Of a stretch of DNA of 64,000 nt, positions 43,201 through 51,856 are shown one piece after another. A program made the position numbers and the translations under genes. The number at the start of each line of letters is the position of its first letter. Position 1 is the first letter of the stretch. This DNA comes from QAND01 sp003150225. GTDB taxonomy: Bacteria; Bacillota; Clostridia; Christensenellales; QAND01. Location of the stretch: NCBI RefSeq assembly GCF_044357945.1, contig NZ_CP076563.1:1-64000 (forward strand), given 5' to 3'. The notes under the pieces are model-generated. The model was not told the origin of the DNA, did no database searches, and saw nothing but the letters and a program-made list of their open reading frames with translations.

Positions 43201-44355
43201 ATGATGAACAAGCGGAGGCTGGGATGGATTGGAGTGGGGCTGTGCGCCTGCGCGCTATCCTCCTTTCTGGCGGTTTCCCTCTATATGCGGCCTTACCGGA
43301 ACCTGATCAAGCTGACGGAAGCGGTGGAGGTTCTGCGGGAGAACTGCATCTATGTGGAGGAGGACTGGGAGCCGGCAGATCTCCTGATGAGCCAGCTCCT
43401 GGCCTCGATTGGGGATCGGTACACCTACTACCTGAGCCTTCATGACGCGGAGGACTTCAGCGCCCTCTATGAAACCGGGGGCGTTCATGTGGGACTGGGC
43501 ATGGAGGTGGTGGCCACCCGTGGCGGCCTTCGGGTTGGAGAGGTGGAGGTGGGATCGCCCGCCATGATGGCGGGGCTGCAGCGGGGGGATATCATCCAGG
43601 CTTTGGACGGGAAACAGGTACAGAATCTGGACCAGATCCAGGGCTTTGCGCCGGACCAATTGGTGGAGCTGACGGTCAACCGAGAGGGCCGGCAGGTGGT
43701 GCTTCGCGCGCGGGCCCAGGAGGTATCCGACCAGAAGGAGTATGTGATCCATGCCCTGCCGGACGGCCTTGTCTATCTGCGCATCCGCAGTTTTATGCAA
43801 CAGGGGATGGAGCAGGAGATCTTAACCCATCTTCGGGCCAAGGAAGGGGAGATCAAGGGTCTGCTCATTGACGTCCGGGCCAATCCCGGAGGGCGCTTGG
43901 ACGCTGCCGTTGCCATCGCCCAGGCCTTTTTGCCGGAGGGGTCGGTCATCGTCTATGGGGAGGAGAAGGGCCGAGAGCGGGAGACCATCACGGGGGGAAG
44001 CGAAACGCCCCTTGCCATGCCGGTGGTAATTCTCCAGGACGAGGAGAGCGCATCCGCCGCCGAGGTGCTTTCCGGCGCGCTTCGGTACAACGGGCGGGCT
44101 ACCATCGTGGGGCAGACCAGCTACGGAAAGGGCACCATGCAACGGGTGCACCGGCTCTCGGACGGTTCCTCCATCCGCTATACCTGCGGCCGGTACTATC
44201 TGCCCGACGGACACAGCATCGATAAGACCGGGATTCCTCCCGATGTGCAGGCTCCCCGGGACGCCTCCGCGCCGGGCTGGGCTCTCTCGGAGGAGCGGGA
44301 TCTACAACAAAAAAAAGCACAGGAGACCTTGCGGTCTCTGTGCCGGCTGGACTAG
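43201..44355 (+). CDS. S41-family C-terminal processing peptidase with PDZ domain
   Basis: The 384-residue exported protease has one N-terminal anchor (IGVGLCACALSSFLAVSLY) and then a PDZ domain (GLGMEVVATRGG, GSPAMMAGLQRGDIIQALDG). The S41 catalytic domain has the serine in EESASAAEVL and the lysine in TSYGKGTMQ about 25 residues on. Related CtpA/CtpB enzymes cleave signalling and cell-wall proteins outside the membrane. The start could be ATG 43201 or 43204, after AGAGGTGG. It is convergent with the XRE/ImmA pair. The target protein is unknown. Confidence 0.9.
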   Translation: MMNKRRLGWIGVGLCACALSSFLAVSLYMRPYRNLIKLTEAVEVLRENCIYVEEDWEPADLLMSQLLASIGDRYTYYLSLHDAEDFSALYETGGVHVGLGMEVVATRGGLRVGEVEVGSPAMMAGLQRGDIIQALDGKQVQNLDQIQGFAPDQLVELTVNREGRQVVLRARAQEVSDQKEYVIHALPDGLVYLRIRSFMQQGMEQEILTHLRAKEGEIKGLLIDVRANPGGRLDAAVAIAQAFLPEGSVIVYGEEKGRERETITGGSETPLAMPVVILQDEESASAAEVLSGALRYNGRATIVGQTSYGKGTMQRVHRLSDGSSIRYTCGRYYLPDGHSIDKTGIPPDVQAPRDASAPGWALSEERDLQQKKAQETLRSLCRLD

Positions 44356-44367
44356 AGCTTTAGGGGA

Positions 44368-44985
44368 TTATCCCACGCGGGAATCGGGATGGATCTGAAA
44401 CCGCTCCATCAACTGCCGCTCCAGGATCTCGTCCCGTTCCATGTAGAGGAAGGAGCCCTTTAGGAACAGGCTCATTCGGCGGGCTTCTTCATGGGGAAGG
44501 CCGGTGCGCTCCGCAATATCGGAGATGCGGATGATTCCGGATTCCGCTAGGATCACGGGAGGCGCCAGAAGAAAGCGGGCAAAGAGATTCGCTTCCGATT
44601 CAAACAGGCCGTACTGGCTCTCCCGCAGTACGCCGCTGGAGGAGACCGCATCGGGATAGCGTTCAAAATGACGGAGCACAATGTGACCGATCTCATGGGC
44701 GATGGTCCAGCGAATCTCGGATTTCTCCAAGGCGTCGTTGTATACGATGCAGTATTTATCCCGATCCCGGAAATGGATGGCCGCGCCGTAGTTTGACATC
44801 AGCACCCTTTCCAGCATGAATGCAACATCAAAGCCCCTTTTCCGGCAAAACTCTTGGACGGGTAGAACAGCCCATCCGTTGCGGGCACAAAGGGGCTCAA
44901 GAGGGAAGTTTAACCCAGAAATCTCTTGGCGCAGCAGAAATTCCAATACCTCTTGGTAGATGTTACAGGGCGATAGTTTCATCAT
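44368..44985 (-). CDS. ImmA/IrrE-type metallopeptidase
   Basis: The 205-residue protein has the zinc protease motif HEIGHIVLRHFERYP near residue 110, with LFARFLLAPPVIL downstream. ImmA-type peptidases cleave a partner repressor, often encoded beside them. Its start is 3 bases after the stop of the XRE regulator, so the two genes form an operon on the minus strand. In ICEBs1 the homologous pair controls element transfer; here no integrase or conjugation gene is present, so it probably controls a chromosomal stress response. Confidence 0.9.
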   Translation of the reverse strand: MMKLSPCNIYQEVLEFLLRQEISGLNFPLEPLCARNGWAVLPVQEFCRKRGFDVAFMLERVLMSNYGAAIHFRDRDKYCIVYNDALEKSEIRWTIAHEIGHIVLRHFERYPDAVSSSGVLRESQYGLFESEANLFARFLLAPPVILAESGIIRISDIAERTGLPHEEARRMSLFLKGSFLYMERDEILERQLMERFQIHPDSRVG

Positions 44986-44988
44986 GCA

Positions 44989-45327
44989 TTAAGACGCGCT
45001 TCCAAACATTTCCTCGGCGATGGCTTGGAGAATGGCTGCTTGACGGGGCGTAATCTCCCGCGCCCGGCTGGCAAAGCCAATCATGGTGACGGCAGCGTTG
45101 TACTCATGGTACTTTTTTTCGATCTCACCATCACCGGTTAAAAGATAATCGGTGGAGGTTCCCAGGGCCCGGGCGATTTTCACGATGATATCCGACATGG
45201 GGGTCCGCTGGTTGTTCTCATAGCGGGAAAGGGTTGCCACTGTGATGTTGGCCCGATCGGCCAGATTCTTTTGCGTCATGCCTTTTTGTTCCCGCAGGTT
45301 TTTGATGCGAATACCTACGTCTTTCAA
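44989..45327 (-). CDS. XRE-family transcriptional regulator
   Basis: The 112-residue protein has an N-terminal helix-turn-helix domain (IRIKNLREQKGMTQKNLA, ITVATLSRYENNQRTP) and an all-helical tail ending ITPRQAAILQAIAEEMFG. It is the likely cleavage substrate of the ImmA-like protease encoded next. AGGAGG precedes ATG 45327 on the minus strand. Self-regulation through the AT-rich region upstream (45330-45430) is likely but no clear palindrome decides it. Confidence 0.92.
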   Translation of the reverse strand: MKDVGIRIKNLREQKGMTQKNLADRANITVATLSRYENNQRTPMSDIIVKIARALGTSTDYLLTGDGEIEKKYHEYNAAVTMIGFASRAREITPRQAAILQAIAEEMFGSAS

Positions 45328-45659
45328 AGCTCACACCTCCTATTGATTGGATCATACATTTGTTTCCAATAAGATAACATAAAATCTGGATTAATACAAA
45401 TATTCCTTGTGAATACAGATTTTTATTAACAAATTAAGTACATTATTACCACATGGAATTTTGGATATTCCATTGCCCTTATGGTAAGCGCGTTCTAGCT
45501 CATGGGGGAACGGAAAGGGTTCTGGGCCCGTAAAAGGGGAGATTTCCCCGATTGGTTTCCGTTTCATCATTGACAAGCAAAGCGGTCAAAAGCTATAATT
45601 TAACCATGCGTATGGGGCAGGCTTATTTTGCTCTACGCTGGGCAAAGGGGGAAGCTGTG
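45328..45659. other. Intergenic region between the XRE gene and the PTS genes
   Basis: The left half is strikingly AT-rich and probably holds the XRE promoter and operator on the minus strand. The right half holds the PTS promoter. I see no gene; a short GGAAT...ATTCC palindrome lies near 45455-45471. Confidence 0.5.
45570..45599 (+). promoter_or_regulatory. Consensus SigA promoter of the PTS group
   Basis: Perfect TTGACA (45570-45575) and TATAAT (45594-45599) with an 18-base spacer, the strongest promoter match in the window together with 51451-51480. Confidence 0.88.
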
Positions 45660-46082
45660 GTGATACATATTTTGGTCGCCGCCCATGCCAAAGTGGGAGT
45701 GAATATTCTGCTGGGCGCTGAATTCATTTTGGGGCAGCAGGAGCGGACCCACAGCATTGAATACCAGGTGGGGGACAACCTAAACCTGTTGAAGATGCAG
45801 TTTCAGGAGGTCTTTGACGGTTTGGGGGAGGAGGATTCCCTTCTGATCTTTATCGACCTTTATGGCGGATCCCTTTGCAATGTGGCCGCCTCCTTTATGA
45901 GCAAGCTTTCCAAGCGGAACGCCGTCCGATGCGAATGCATCAGCGGGGTGAACCTGCCGATGGTGCTCTATGCCCTGGAGAACCGGGACCGGGAGGAGTG
46001 CGGGCTGGTGGATCTGAAGGAGGAGTGCCTGAATGTGGGCCTTGGCGGCATTCGGGACATCAAAGCGGAGTTTAGGCTGTAA
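45660..46082 (+). CDS. PTS EIIA component, mannose/DhaM type
   Basis: The 140-residue protein begins MIHILVAAHAKVGVNILLGA, where His9 is the expected phosphorylation site of EIIA-Man domains, followed by LLIFIDLYGGSLCNVAASFM and ISGVNLPMVL. It is a stand-alone EIIA without EIIB, C or D genes nearby. Domains like this occur in mannose-type transporters and in DhaM, which phosphorylates dihydroxyacetone kinase. Start GTG 45660 (or 45657) follows AAGGGGGAAG; the open frame extends upstream but without motifs. Confidence 0.82.
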   Translation: MIHILVAAHAKVGVNILLGAEFILGQQERTHSIEYQVGDNLNLLKMQFQEVFDGLGEEDSLLIFIDLYGGSLCNVAASFMSKLSKRNAVRCECISGVNLPMVLYALENRDREECGLVDLKEECLNVGLGGIRDIKAEFRL

Positions 46083-46144
46083 AGCCTTAGCTAAAAAGAA
46101 GCGGGGCAACCCGTTAATATGATCGTAATGGAGGAATTGTCATC

Positions 46145-46405
46145 ATGGTAGAGAAATTGTTCGTGGTCAAGAACGAAACGGGCCTGCATGCTCGTCCTGC
46201 TTCTCTGTTTGTACAGAAAGCCGCTAAGTATAAGAGCACCATTAAGGTGAAGAAGGACGGCAAAGAGGCCAATGCCAAGTCCATCATTTCCGTGCTGAGC
46301 CTGGGCGCCAGCTTTGGCAGCGAGATCACCATCATCGCCGATGGCCCCGACGCCGAGGAAGCCGTTGCCGGCCTGGTGGAGCTCCTGGATAATCTTGAGG
46401 AGTAA
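46145..46405 (+). CDS. ptsH: Phosphocarrier protein HPr
   Basis: HPr passes phosphate from EI to sugar-specific EIIA. The 86-residue protein has the active His15 in ETGLHARPASLFV and the regulatory serine near position 46 in KSIISVLSLG, the HPr kinase site in Firmicutes. GGAGG precedes ATG 46145. It lies 62 bases after the EIIA gene and 87 bases before EI, separated from the latter by a GC-rich hairpin. Confidence 0.96.
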   Translation: MVEKLFVVKNETGLHARPASLFVQKAAKYKSTIKVKKDGKEANAKSIISVLSLGASFGSEITIIADGPDAEEAVAGLVELLDNLEE

Positions 46406-46429
46406 CGAATTCTTTTGTTAACCTTTTTA

Positions 46430-46462
46430 CACAGATCCTTGGCGCTGCGCCAAGGATTGCGT
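46430..46462 (+). terminator. Hairpin between ptsH and ptsI
   Basis: ATCCTTGGCGC pairs with GCGCCAAGGAT in the gap, with a weak T-rich tail. It is probably a partial terminator or RNA stabiliser that makes HPr more abundant than EI. Confidence 0.55.
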
Positions 46463-46492
46463 GTTATTTAATCTAATTTTGAGGTGCATGAA

Positions 46493-48214
46493 ATGAAAGG
46501 GATTATTGCTTCTCCTGGCGTTGCCATCGCTAAGGCTTTTGTGCTGGCCCACCCCGAGGTGGTTATCGACGAAAAGCTGGTTGCGGCCCAGGACGTGGAA
46601 AAAGAGGTTGAAAAGTTCCGGGAGGCTGTGGCCAAGACCGAGGATCAGCTCAACGGGATCATTGCCATCACCGAGGAACGGCTTTCCGCCAAGGAGGCCG
46701 ATGTATTCCGGGCTCATCTGATGATGCTGGCCGATCCTATGTTTGAGGAAGCCGTACTGGATAAGATCCAGAACAGCAACTTCAACGCCGGTAAGGCTGT
46801 ATCCGAGGCTACCGCCGAGGTGGCCGCCATGCTGGCCAGCCTGGACGACGAGTACCTGAAGGAGCGGGCCGCTGATATCAAAGACGTGGGCGGCCGGGTG
46901 CTGGACAACGTGCTGGGCATCGTCCGCACCAGCCTCAGCGATTTGAATGAGCCCGTGGTGGTCTTCGCCAACGATTTGACCCCCTCGGATACTGCCACCA
47001 TGAATTTGGACTATGTGAAGGGTTTTGCTACCGATATTGGCGGCCGGACCTCTCATACCTCGATCCTTGCCCGGATCATCGGTATTCCCGCCATCGTGGG
47101 CACCGGGGACATCACCAGCCGGGTGAACCACGGGGATCTGGTGGTGCTGGACGCCATCGACTGCGATGTGATCGTGAACCCCACCGAGGATCAGAAGAAG
47201 GTTTACGACGGGAAGTACGAAGCCTTTATGGAGCGGAAGCGGGAGCTGGATAAGATCAAGTTCATGCCCGCCGAGACCCTGGACGGACACCATGTGGAGG
47301 TTGTGGCCAACATCGCCTCTCCCAACGACGTCAAGGGCGCGCTGGAGAACGGCGCCGAGGGCTGCGGTTTGTTCCGCACCGAGTTCCTGTATATGAACCG
47401 CCCCGATCTCCCCTCCGAGGAGGAGCAGTTTGAGGCCTATAAATCGGTGGTTGCCGGCATGGACGGCAAGCCCGTGGTCATCCGCACCCTGGATATCGGC
47501 GGTGACAAGGCGGCCGAGAGCATCCAGTTCCCCCCGGAGATGAACCCCTTCCTGGGATGGCGCGCCATCCGCATGTATTTTGACCGGCTGGACATCATCA
47601 AGCCCCAGATGCGGGCTCTGCTCCGGGCTGGCGTGTACGGCAAGCTTCATGTGATGTTCCCCATGGTGATTTCCGCTGAGGAGATCTACAAGATGAAGGA
47701 GATCATCGAGGAGTGCAAAGCCGAGCTTCGGGCCGAGGGTGTGGAGTTTGACGAGAACCTCTCCATCGGTATCATGGTGGAAACCCCTGCTGCCGCGCTC
47801 AACGCCCATCTGCTGGCGGAGATCGTGGAGTTCTTCAGCATCGGCACCAACGATTTGACCCAGTATGTGCTGGCTGTGGACCGGGGCAACGAGATGATTG
47901 CTGACCTGTATCAGCCCCTGCATCCCGCCGTCATTCGGGCCATGAAGATGGTCATCGACGCCTCCCATGGCGCTGGCAAGTGGTCCGGTGTCTGCGGTGA
48001 GACCGCCGGCGATGAGAAGGGCGCCCTGGTGCTGCTGGGCCTGGGCCTGGATGAGTTCAGCATGAGCGCTGGCTCCATCCCCGCTGTGAAGAACATGATC
48101 CGCAAGGCCAACTATGCTGAGGTGAAGAAGGGCATCGAGGAATGTCTGACCATGTATACCACCGAGGAAGTCAACGCCAAGCTGGATCAGATGCTCAAGG
48201 ATATTCTGGGCTAA
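46493..48214 (+). CDS. ptsI: PTS Enzyme I (phosphoenolpyruvate-protein phosphotransferase)
   Basis: It takes phosphate from phosphoenolpyruvate and gives it to HPr. The 573-residue protein starts MKGIIASPGVAIAKAF, as EI does, and has the active His in GGRTSHTSILARIIG near residue 186. The PEP-binding GLFRTEFLYM, the TIM-barrel active-site MVETPAA and FSIGTNDLTQY are all present. The start is ATG 46493 after GAGGTG. With HPr and an EIIA it makes a complete phosphate relay but no membrane component. Confidence 0.97.
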   Translation: MKGIIASPGVAIAKAFVLAHPEVVIDEKLVAAQDVEKEVEKFREAVAKTEDQLNGIIAITEERLSAKEADVFRAHLMMLADPMFEEAVLDKIQNSNFNAGKAVSEATAEVAAMLASLDDEYLKERAADIKDVGGRVLDNVLGIVRTSLSDLNEPVVVFANDLTPSDTATMNLDYVKGFATDIGGRTSHTSILARIIGIPAIVGTGDITSRVNHGDLVVLDAIDCDVIVNPTEDQKKVYDGKYEAFMERKRELDKIKFMPAETLDGHHVEVVANIASPNDVKGALENGAEGCGLFRTEFLYMNRPDLPSEEEQFEAYKSVVAGMDGKPVVIRTLDIGGDKAAESIQFPPEMNPFLGWRAIRMYFDRLDIIKPQMRALLRAGVYGKLHVMFPMVISAEEIYKMKEIIEECKAELRAEGVEFDENLSIGIMVETPAAALNAHLLAEIVEFFSIGTNDLTQYVLAVDRGNEMIADLYQPLHPAVIRAMKMVIDASHGAGKWSGVCGETAGDEKGALVLLGLGLDEFSMSAGSIPAVKNMIRKANYAEVKKGIEECLTMYTTEEVNAKLDQMLKDILG

Positions 48215-48271
48215 CTCCCCATAAAAAAAAGAGAACCGGGTTTTCCGGTTCTCTTTTTTTTATGGGGAGTT
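48213..48271. terminator. Very long perfect terminator after ptsI
   Basis: A 27-bp stem overlaps the ptsI stop, from AACTCCCC to GGGGAGTT, with A8/T8 runs on both sides of the AGAGAACCGG/CCGGTTCTCT core. Confidence 0.93.
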
Positions 48272-48320
48272 ACGCCGGCTGTGCTGTGGAAACGAGGATG
48301 GGGGGCCTTGAAATTGGGGC

Positions 48321-48350
48321 TTGTCATACAATGGAGTTCCCGTCTATAAT
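48321..48350 (+). promoter_or_regulatory. Promoter and structured leader of the second MATE gene
   Basis: TTGTCA (48321-48326), 18-base spacer and TATAAT (48345-48350). The 150-base leader that follows holds GC-rich hairpins (48414-48445, followed by a CTTCTTTTTATTT tail, and GGGGC/GCCCC at 48462-48477), a possible attenuation arrangement for a drug pump. Confidence 0.65.
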
Positions 48351-48500
48351 AGGAGCGCTATTCTTTTGTCACCCTGCTGAAAAATGCCTTTCATTGGAAT
48401 AGAGACAAATCCAAGAACGCCTGCGCCTTAGCGCTGGGTCTTCTTTTTATTTGCCCTGGGGCGGAGTTCCATGCCCCGGGCCATCGAAGGAGTGAGGCAG

Positions 48501-49850
48501 ATGGAACAGATCAAAGAGAATAAGATGGGGACCAATCCCGTCTTCCGGCTCATCATATCCATGTCGCTGCCCGCGATTTTTTCCATGCTGATCCAGTCCA
48601 TGTACAACATCGTGGACAGCATCTTCGTGGCGAAAATCGGGGAGGACGCATTGGCGGCGGTGTCCCTAGCCAGCCCGGTGCAGTTTCTGTTGATCGCTTT
48701 TGGCGTAGGCACCGGTGTGGGCATCAACTCCCTTATCAGCCGGCGGCTGGGGGAGAAGAATCGGGAGGCTGCGGACTCCGCCGCCACCCATGGACTCTTT
48801 CTGGCGGTGGTGACCTGGGCGGTATTTGCCGTCCTTGGATTGGTTGCCGTCCGGCCCTTCTTTGCCCTCTTCCATCCCACGGAGCAGGTTATGGGCTTGG
48901 GTATCGCCTATACCCAGATCGTAATGGTGTTCTCCATGGGGGTGTTTGTCCAGATCATTTGCGAGCGAATGCTCCAGGCCACGGGCAACATGATCTACCC
49001 CATGATCTTTCAGCTCATGGGCGCGGTGATCAATATCATTCTGGATCCAATCCTGATCTTCGGCCTCCTTGGCTTCCCCAAGCTGGGGGTGGCGGGGGCT
49101 GCCATTGCCACGGTGCTGGGACAGATCATCGCCTGTATCTTCTCGCTATACATTGTATTGACCAAGGATCATGAGGTATCCATCCAGCTTCGGGGCTTCC
49201 GGCCCCAGTGGGAGATCATCAAGCAGATCTATGTGGTGGGCGCGCCGTCCATCGTCATGCAATCGGTGGGATCCTTTCTCCTGATGGCCATCAACGGCAT
49301 CCTAATCGGCTTCAGCCAGGCCGCGGTATCGGTGATGGGGGTGTACCAGAAGCTCCAGTCCTTTGTGTTTATGCCGGTATTCGGCTTGAACAACGGAGTT
49401 ATGCCCATCATGGGCTATAACTTTGGGGCCAGGAAAAAGGAACGGCTGCTATCCGCTCTGAAGATTGGCGGATTATTGGCCTTGGGGATCATGTTCCTGG
49501 GGCTGTTGATCTTCTGGATTTTCCCCCGGGAGCTGCTGATGATCTTCAGCGCCACCCCCGAGATGCTGGAGATCGGCATCCCGGCCCTGCGTACCATCAG
49601 CCTGTGCTTTGTGCCCGCTGCCCTAGGCATTATGGTGTCCACCTTCTTCCAGGGGGTGGGAAACGGAAAATACAGCCTATACATCTCCATGCTGCGGCAG
49701 GTGGTGATCATCCTGCCGGTGGCGTATCTGTTTTCCAAGATCGGGCTGAGCTGGGTTTGGTGGGCTTATCCCATTGCGGAGGGGGTTTCCCTCATCGCCA
49801 GCCTGCTGCTCTTCCTCAAGCTGTATCGGGCGAAAATCGCCGATCTTTAG
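48501..49850 (+). CDS. MATE-family efflux transporter (second copy)
   Basis: The 449-residue protein has twelve predicted helices with the early ISMSLPAIFSMLIQSMYNIV and the paired NGVMPIMGYNFGARKKERL motif typical of MATE NorM/DinF branch proteins. Start ATG 48501 follows AAGGAGTGAGG; an upstream in-frame ATG at 48471 lacks a ribosome binding site. It is monocistronic. Its N-terminus (MEQIKENKMGTNPVFRL) matches the clostridial branch, unlike the first copy, so the two are distant paralogs. Confidence 0.92.
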   Translation: MEQIKENKMGTNPVFRLIISMSLPAIFSMLIQSMYNIVDSIFVAKIGEDALAAVSLASPVQFLLIAFGVGTGVGINSLISRRLGEKNREAADSAATHGLFLAVVTWAVFAVLGLVAVRPFFALFHPTEQVMGLGIAYTQIVMVFSMGVFVQIICERMLQATGNMIYPMIFQLMGAVINIILDPILIFGLLGFPKLGVAGAAIATVLGQIIACIFSLYIVLTKDHEVSIQLRGFRPQWEIIKQIYVVGAPSIVMQSVGSFLLMAINGILIGFSQAAVSVMGVYQKLQSFVFMPVFGLNNGVMPIMGYNFGARKKERLLSALKIGGLLALGIMFLGLLIFWIFPRELLMIFSATPEMLEIGIPALRTISLCFVPAALGIMVSTFFQGVGNGKYSLYISMLRQVVIILPVAYLFSKIGLSWVWWAYPIAEGVSLIASLLLFLKLYRAKIADL

Positions 49851-49884
49851 GCGAAAGAGGCCATATGCCCCGGGAAATGTCCAT

Positions 49885-49952
49885 TGTTAGGGAAATCTTA
49901 TGGGAATCTTAAGAATCCGCGGGATGTCTTAACGGGGAATTTATGGTACTAT
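49885..49952 (+). promoter_or_regulatory. Promoter region of the O-antigen-ligase-like gene with direct repeats
   Basis: An extended -10 TGGTACTAT (TACTAT at 49947-49952) is preceded by CTTATG (49897-49902), a 5-base spacer and CTTAAG (49908-49913), an 11-bp direct repeat. A similar set lies upstream of the glycosyltransferase at 53510. Confidence 0.5.
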
Positions 49953-50039
49953 TAGGAAGCATACTGGCATGGTATGGCCCCGGGCCGGTTCCGGGGAAAT
50001 TACCTGCCGCCGGACGCCGGCGGAGGGACGAAGGCGGCT

Positions 50040-51479
50040 ATGATGACGATCGCTGGATGGAAAGCGGCCCTGAACGACATTGGCCTATTCAAAAAATGCT
50101 ATCTACTCAACGCGCTGTTTATCACCTTTTATTTTTATAGCTGGGGGAGGATCAGCACCATTACCTCCGTGACGCTGACCCTATGGGGCGCCTATCTGAT
50201 GCTCCAGGGTTTTTTGCACCGGCAATTTGATCTGCGTCAAAAGGGACTCTGGATGCTGGCGGTCTTCTTTGGGGCGCTCTGCATGTCCTCCCTGGTGAAT
50301 CTGCCCAACGGCTGGATGAAAAATGCACAGGCCATCGCCCTGGCGGCGGTGACCTTTCTTGTGGTCTATTATTTGGAGCCCCAGGATTCGGCAAAAGAGA
50401 AGAAGGATTTTGAGGGATGCCTGAAAATCATCATGGTGTATAGCTGTGTGATGAGCAGCATTTCCCTTTTGATGTATTTTTCCAACATCTGTATCATCAA
50501 CTATCCCGACCGGTATGCCGGTATCTACCTGAACCCGATTCTTTCCGGCCTGGTGGCCAATGGGGGATTGTTCTGCACCGTATACTTTCTGTGGGGCTGG
50601 AAACGCCGTCCCTGGCGCATCAAGGCCCTCTGTATCGCGCAGATGGTGGTACAGACGGTTGTGATGATCATCGGGAACTCACGTTCCGCCTACTGTTGCT
50701 TTGTGGCCTTCTTTGTGATCTACATTGGGATGCAGATCGCCAACGGAAAGCTGCTGCAAAATCCCGTGTGGAACCGTGTTCTAAAGGTGGCCATCGCCCT
50801 TGTGACGGTGGCGGTCATCGTGGTGGGCAGCAATTTCTTGGCCGAGGGGATCAACCGAGGCGTTTATGAGCTGAACAAGGCCATCTTCTCCCTGCGCTAT
50901 CCCGACTATGATCCCGATTCCCCCAATTATGGGGATACCGACAACTGGTTTACGCCTCATCCCCTGGAACGCAGCAATGAGGAGGCGTCCAGCAATATCC
51001 GGCTGAACATGATCGCCACTGGCTGGGATACCTTTAAGGAGAATCCCATTCTGGGGACCTCTCCCGGGGATTTGATCCGCTCGGTTTTGGATACGGCGGA
51101 GCGCCAGGGCCAGCCGGAGGACTCGCTGCAGGGCATCGAGGGCGGGCGGGTACACAACGCCTACCTGGATGTTTTGGTGAGCATGGGGCTTTTGGGATTG
51201 ATCCCTATGATACTGTTTGCGGTTTACTCGGTGATCAAAGCCTACCAATGCACCTTTGCCTGCCGAAAGGACCGGCCCGCCTATGATCATAACACCTTTG
51301 TGGTGAGCGTGATCGGCGCTATGGCCACCTTCTTCTTCATGGAATCCGCCATGCTGTTTACCATGTCCTTCGCAGAGGCGTTTTTCTGGCTTTCCCTGGG
51401 GCATCTAGCCCAGCGGGCGAAATTTCAGGGGAAGCGGATCTCCCCTCAGGTTGACAAAAACGGCGTGTGCCATTTATAA
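50040..51479 (+). CDS. O-antigen ligase/polymerase-like membrane protein
   Basis: The 479-residue protein has ten to twelve hydrophobic segments, with a long extracellular loop near residues 290-350 (FTPHPLERSNEEASSNIRLN, LGTSPGDLIR) and VHNAYLDVLVSMGLLGLIPM, the family motif of Wzy/WaaL proteins. These join or polymerise surface glycans outside the membrane. In a Gram-positive it would act on capsule or wall polysaccharide. The start is ATG 50040 (or 50043) after GGAGGGACGAAGG. No other polysaccharide genes are adjacent. A strong promoter for the next transcript lies in its last 30 bases. Confidence 0.85.
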   Translation: MMTIAGWKAALNDIGLFKKCYLLNALFITFYFYSWGRISTITSVTLTLWGAYLMLQGFLHRQFDLRQKGLWMLAVFFGALCMSSLVNLPNGWMKNAQAIALAAVTFLVVYYLEPQDSAKEKKDFEGCLKIIMVYSCVMSSISLLMYFSNICIINYPDRYAGIYLNPILSGLVANGGLFCTVYFLWGWKRRPWRIKALCIAQMVVQTVVMIIGNSRSAYCCFVAFFVIYIGMQIANGKLLQNPVWNRVLKVAIALVTVAVIVVGSNFLAEGINRGVYELNKAIFSLRYPDYDPDSPNYGDTDNWFTPHPLERSNEEASSNIRLNMIATGWDTFKENPILGTSPGDLIRSVLDTAERQGQPEDSLQGIEGGRVHNAYLDVLVSMGLLGLIPMILFAVYSVIKAYQCTFACRKDRPAYDHNTFVVSVIGAMATFFFMESAMLFTMSFAEAFFWLSLGHLAQRAKFQGKRISPQVDKNGVCHL

Positions 51480-51480
51480 T
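51451..51480 (+). promoter_or_regulatory. Consensus promoter of riboswitch cassette A
   Basis: Perfect TTGACA (51451-51456) and TATAAT (51475-51480) with an 18-base spacer, within the end of the preceding gene. Confidence 0.88.
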
Positions 51481-51526
51481 GTAGAAAATGTATCCATGGA
51501 TACCATAGGATGGGGAGTGATCCCCA

Positions 51527-51685
51527 CATTCCGAGTCCCTCTCCCTACGGATGGTTTCTAGGGGAGCCGGGCCAATGGGTTTGGGTGGAAACGCCTTGGC
51601 CTCCCGCATTTGGAAAGGAATGAACACCGGCGGCTGATCGCCCTTGTTTGTGATGCAATCTAAAAGCGGGAATCCCCGCTTTTTT
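51527..51685 (+). ncRNA. Moco/Tuco-type riboswitch candidate A with terminator
   Basis: The aptamer runs from CATTCCGAG to TTTGGAAAGGAATG (51527-51622), whose ends pair as CATTCC/GGAATG. Conserved pieces include CTAGGGGAGCCGG, a GGTGGAAACGCC tetraloop hairpin and CCTCCCG...TTTGGAAAGGA, which match my memory of the molybdenum/tungsten cofactor riboswitch. A strong terminator (AAAAGCGGG/CCCGCTTTT, 51662-51683) follows, so control would be by termination. The family identification is from memory and not from a covariance search. Confidence 0.7.
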
Positions 51686-51710
51686 GTTTGTTTGGGGGGA
51701 AGGATACACC

Positions 51711-51773
51711 ATGCTATCTCTCTCTGCGAAATTGAGATTCCCCTCCCTTTTTCGCAAGAATTGGATAGGGTAG
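51711..51773 (+). CDS. Possible 20-residue peptide downstream of riboswitch A
   Basis: ATG 51711 follows GAAGGA with a 6-base spacer and opens a 20-codon frame encoding a short, positively charged peptide (starting MLSLSAKLRFP). It is the only frame between the riboswitch A terminator and the next terminator (51771-51802). It overlaps that second terminator by 3 bases. It may be a regulated small protein or just leftover sequence. Confidence 0.25.
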   Translation: MLSLSAKLRFPSLFRKNWIG

Positions 51774-51802
51774 GGCCGTCGCAAGACGGCCCTATCTTTT
51801 TT
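51771..51802 (+). terminator. Second terminator closing riboswitch cassette A
   Basis: TAGGGCCGTC (51771-51780) pairs with GACGGCCCTA (51785-51794), loop GCAA, followed by six T. Confidence 0.9.
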
Positions 51803-51856
51803 AAAAGGGAAGAGTATTCCAATTTTGAAAGACTACATAAGTAGCATAAATTTTCT

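Noticed and set aside
44368..45327. Toxin-antitoxin pair
   Set aside because: The HEIGH zinc motif and XRE order indicate an ImmA/ImmR-type protease and repressor, not a toxin.
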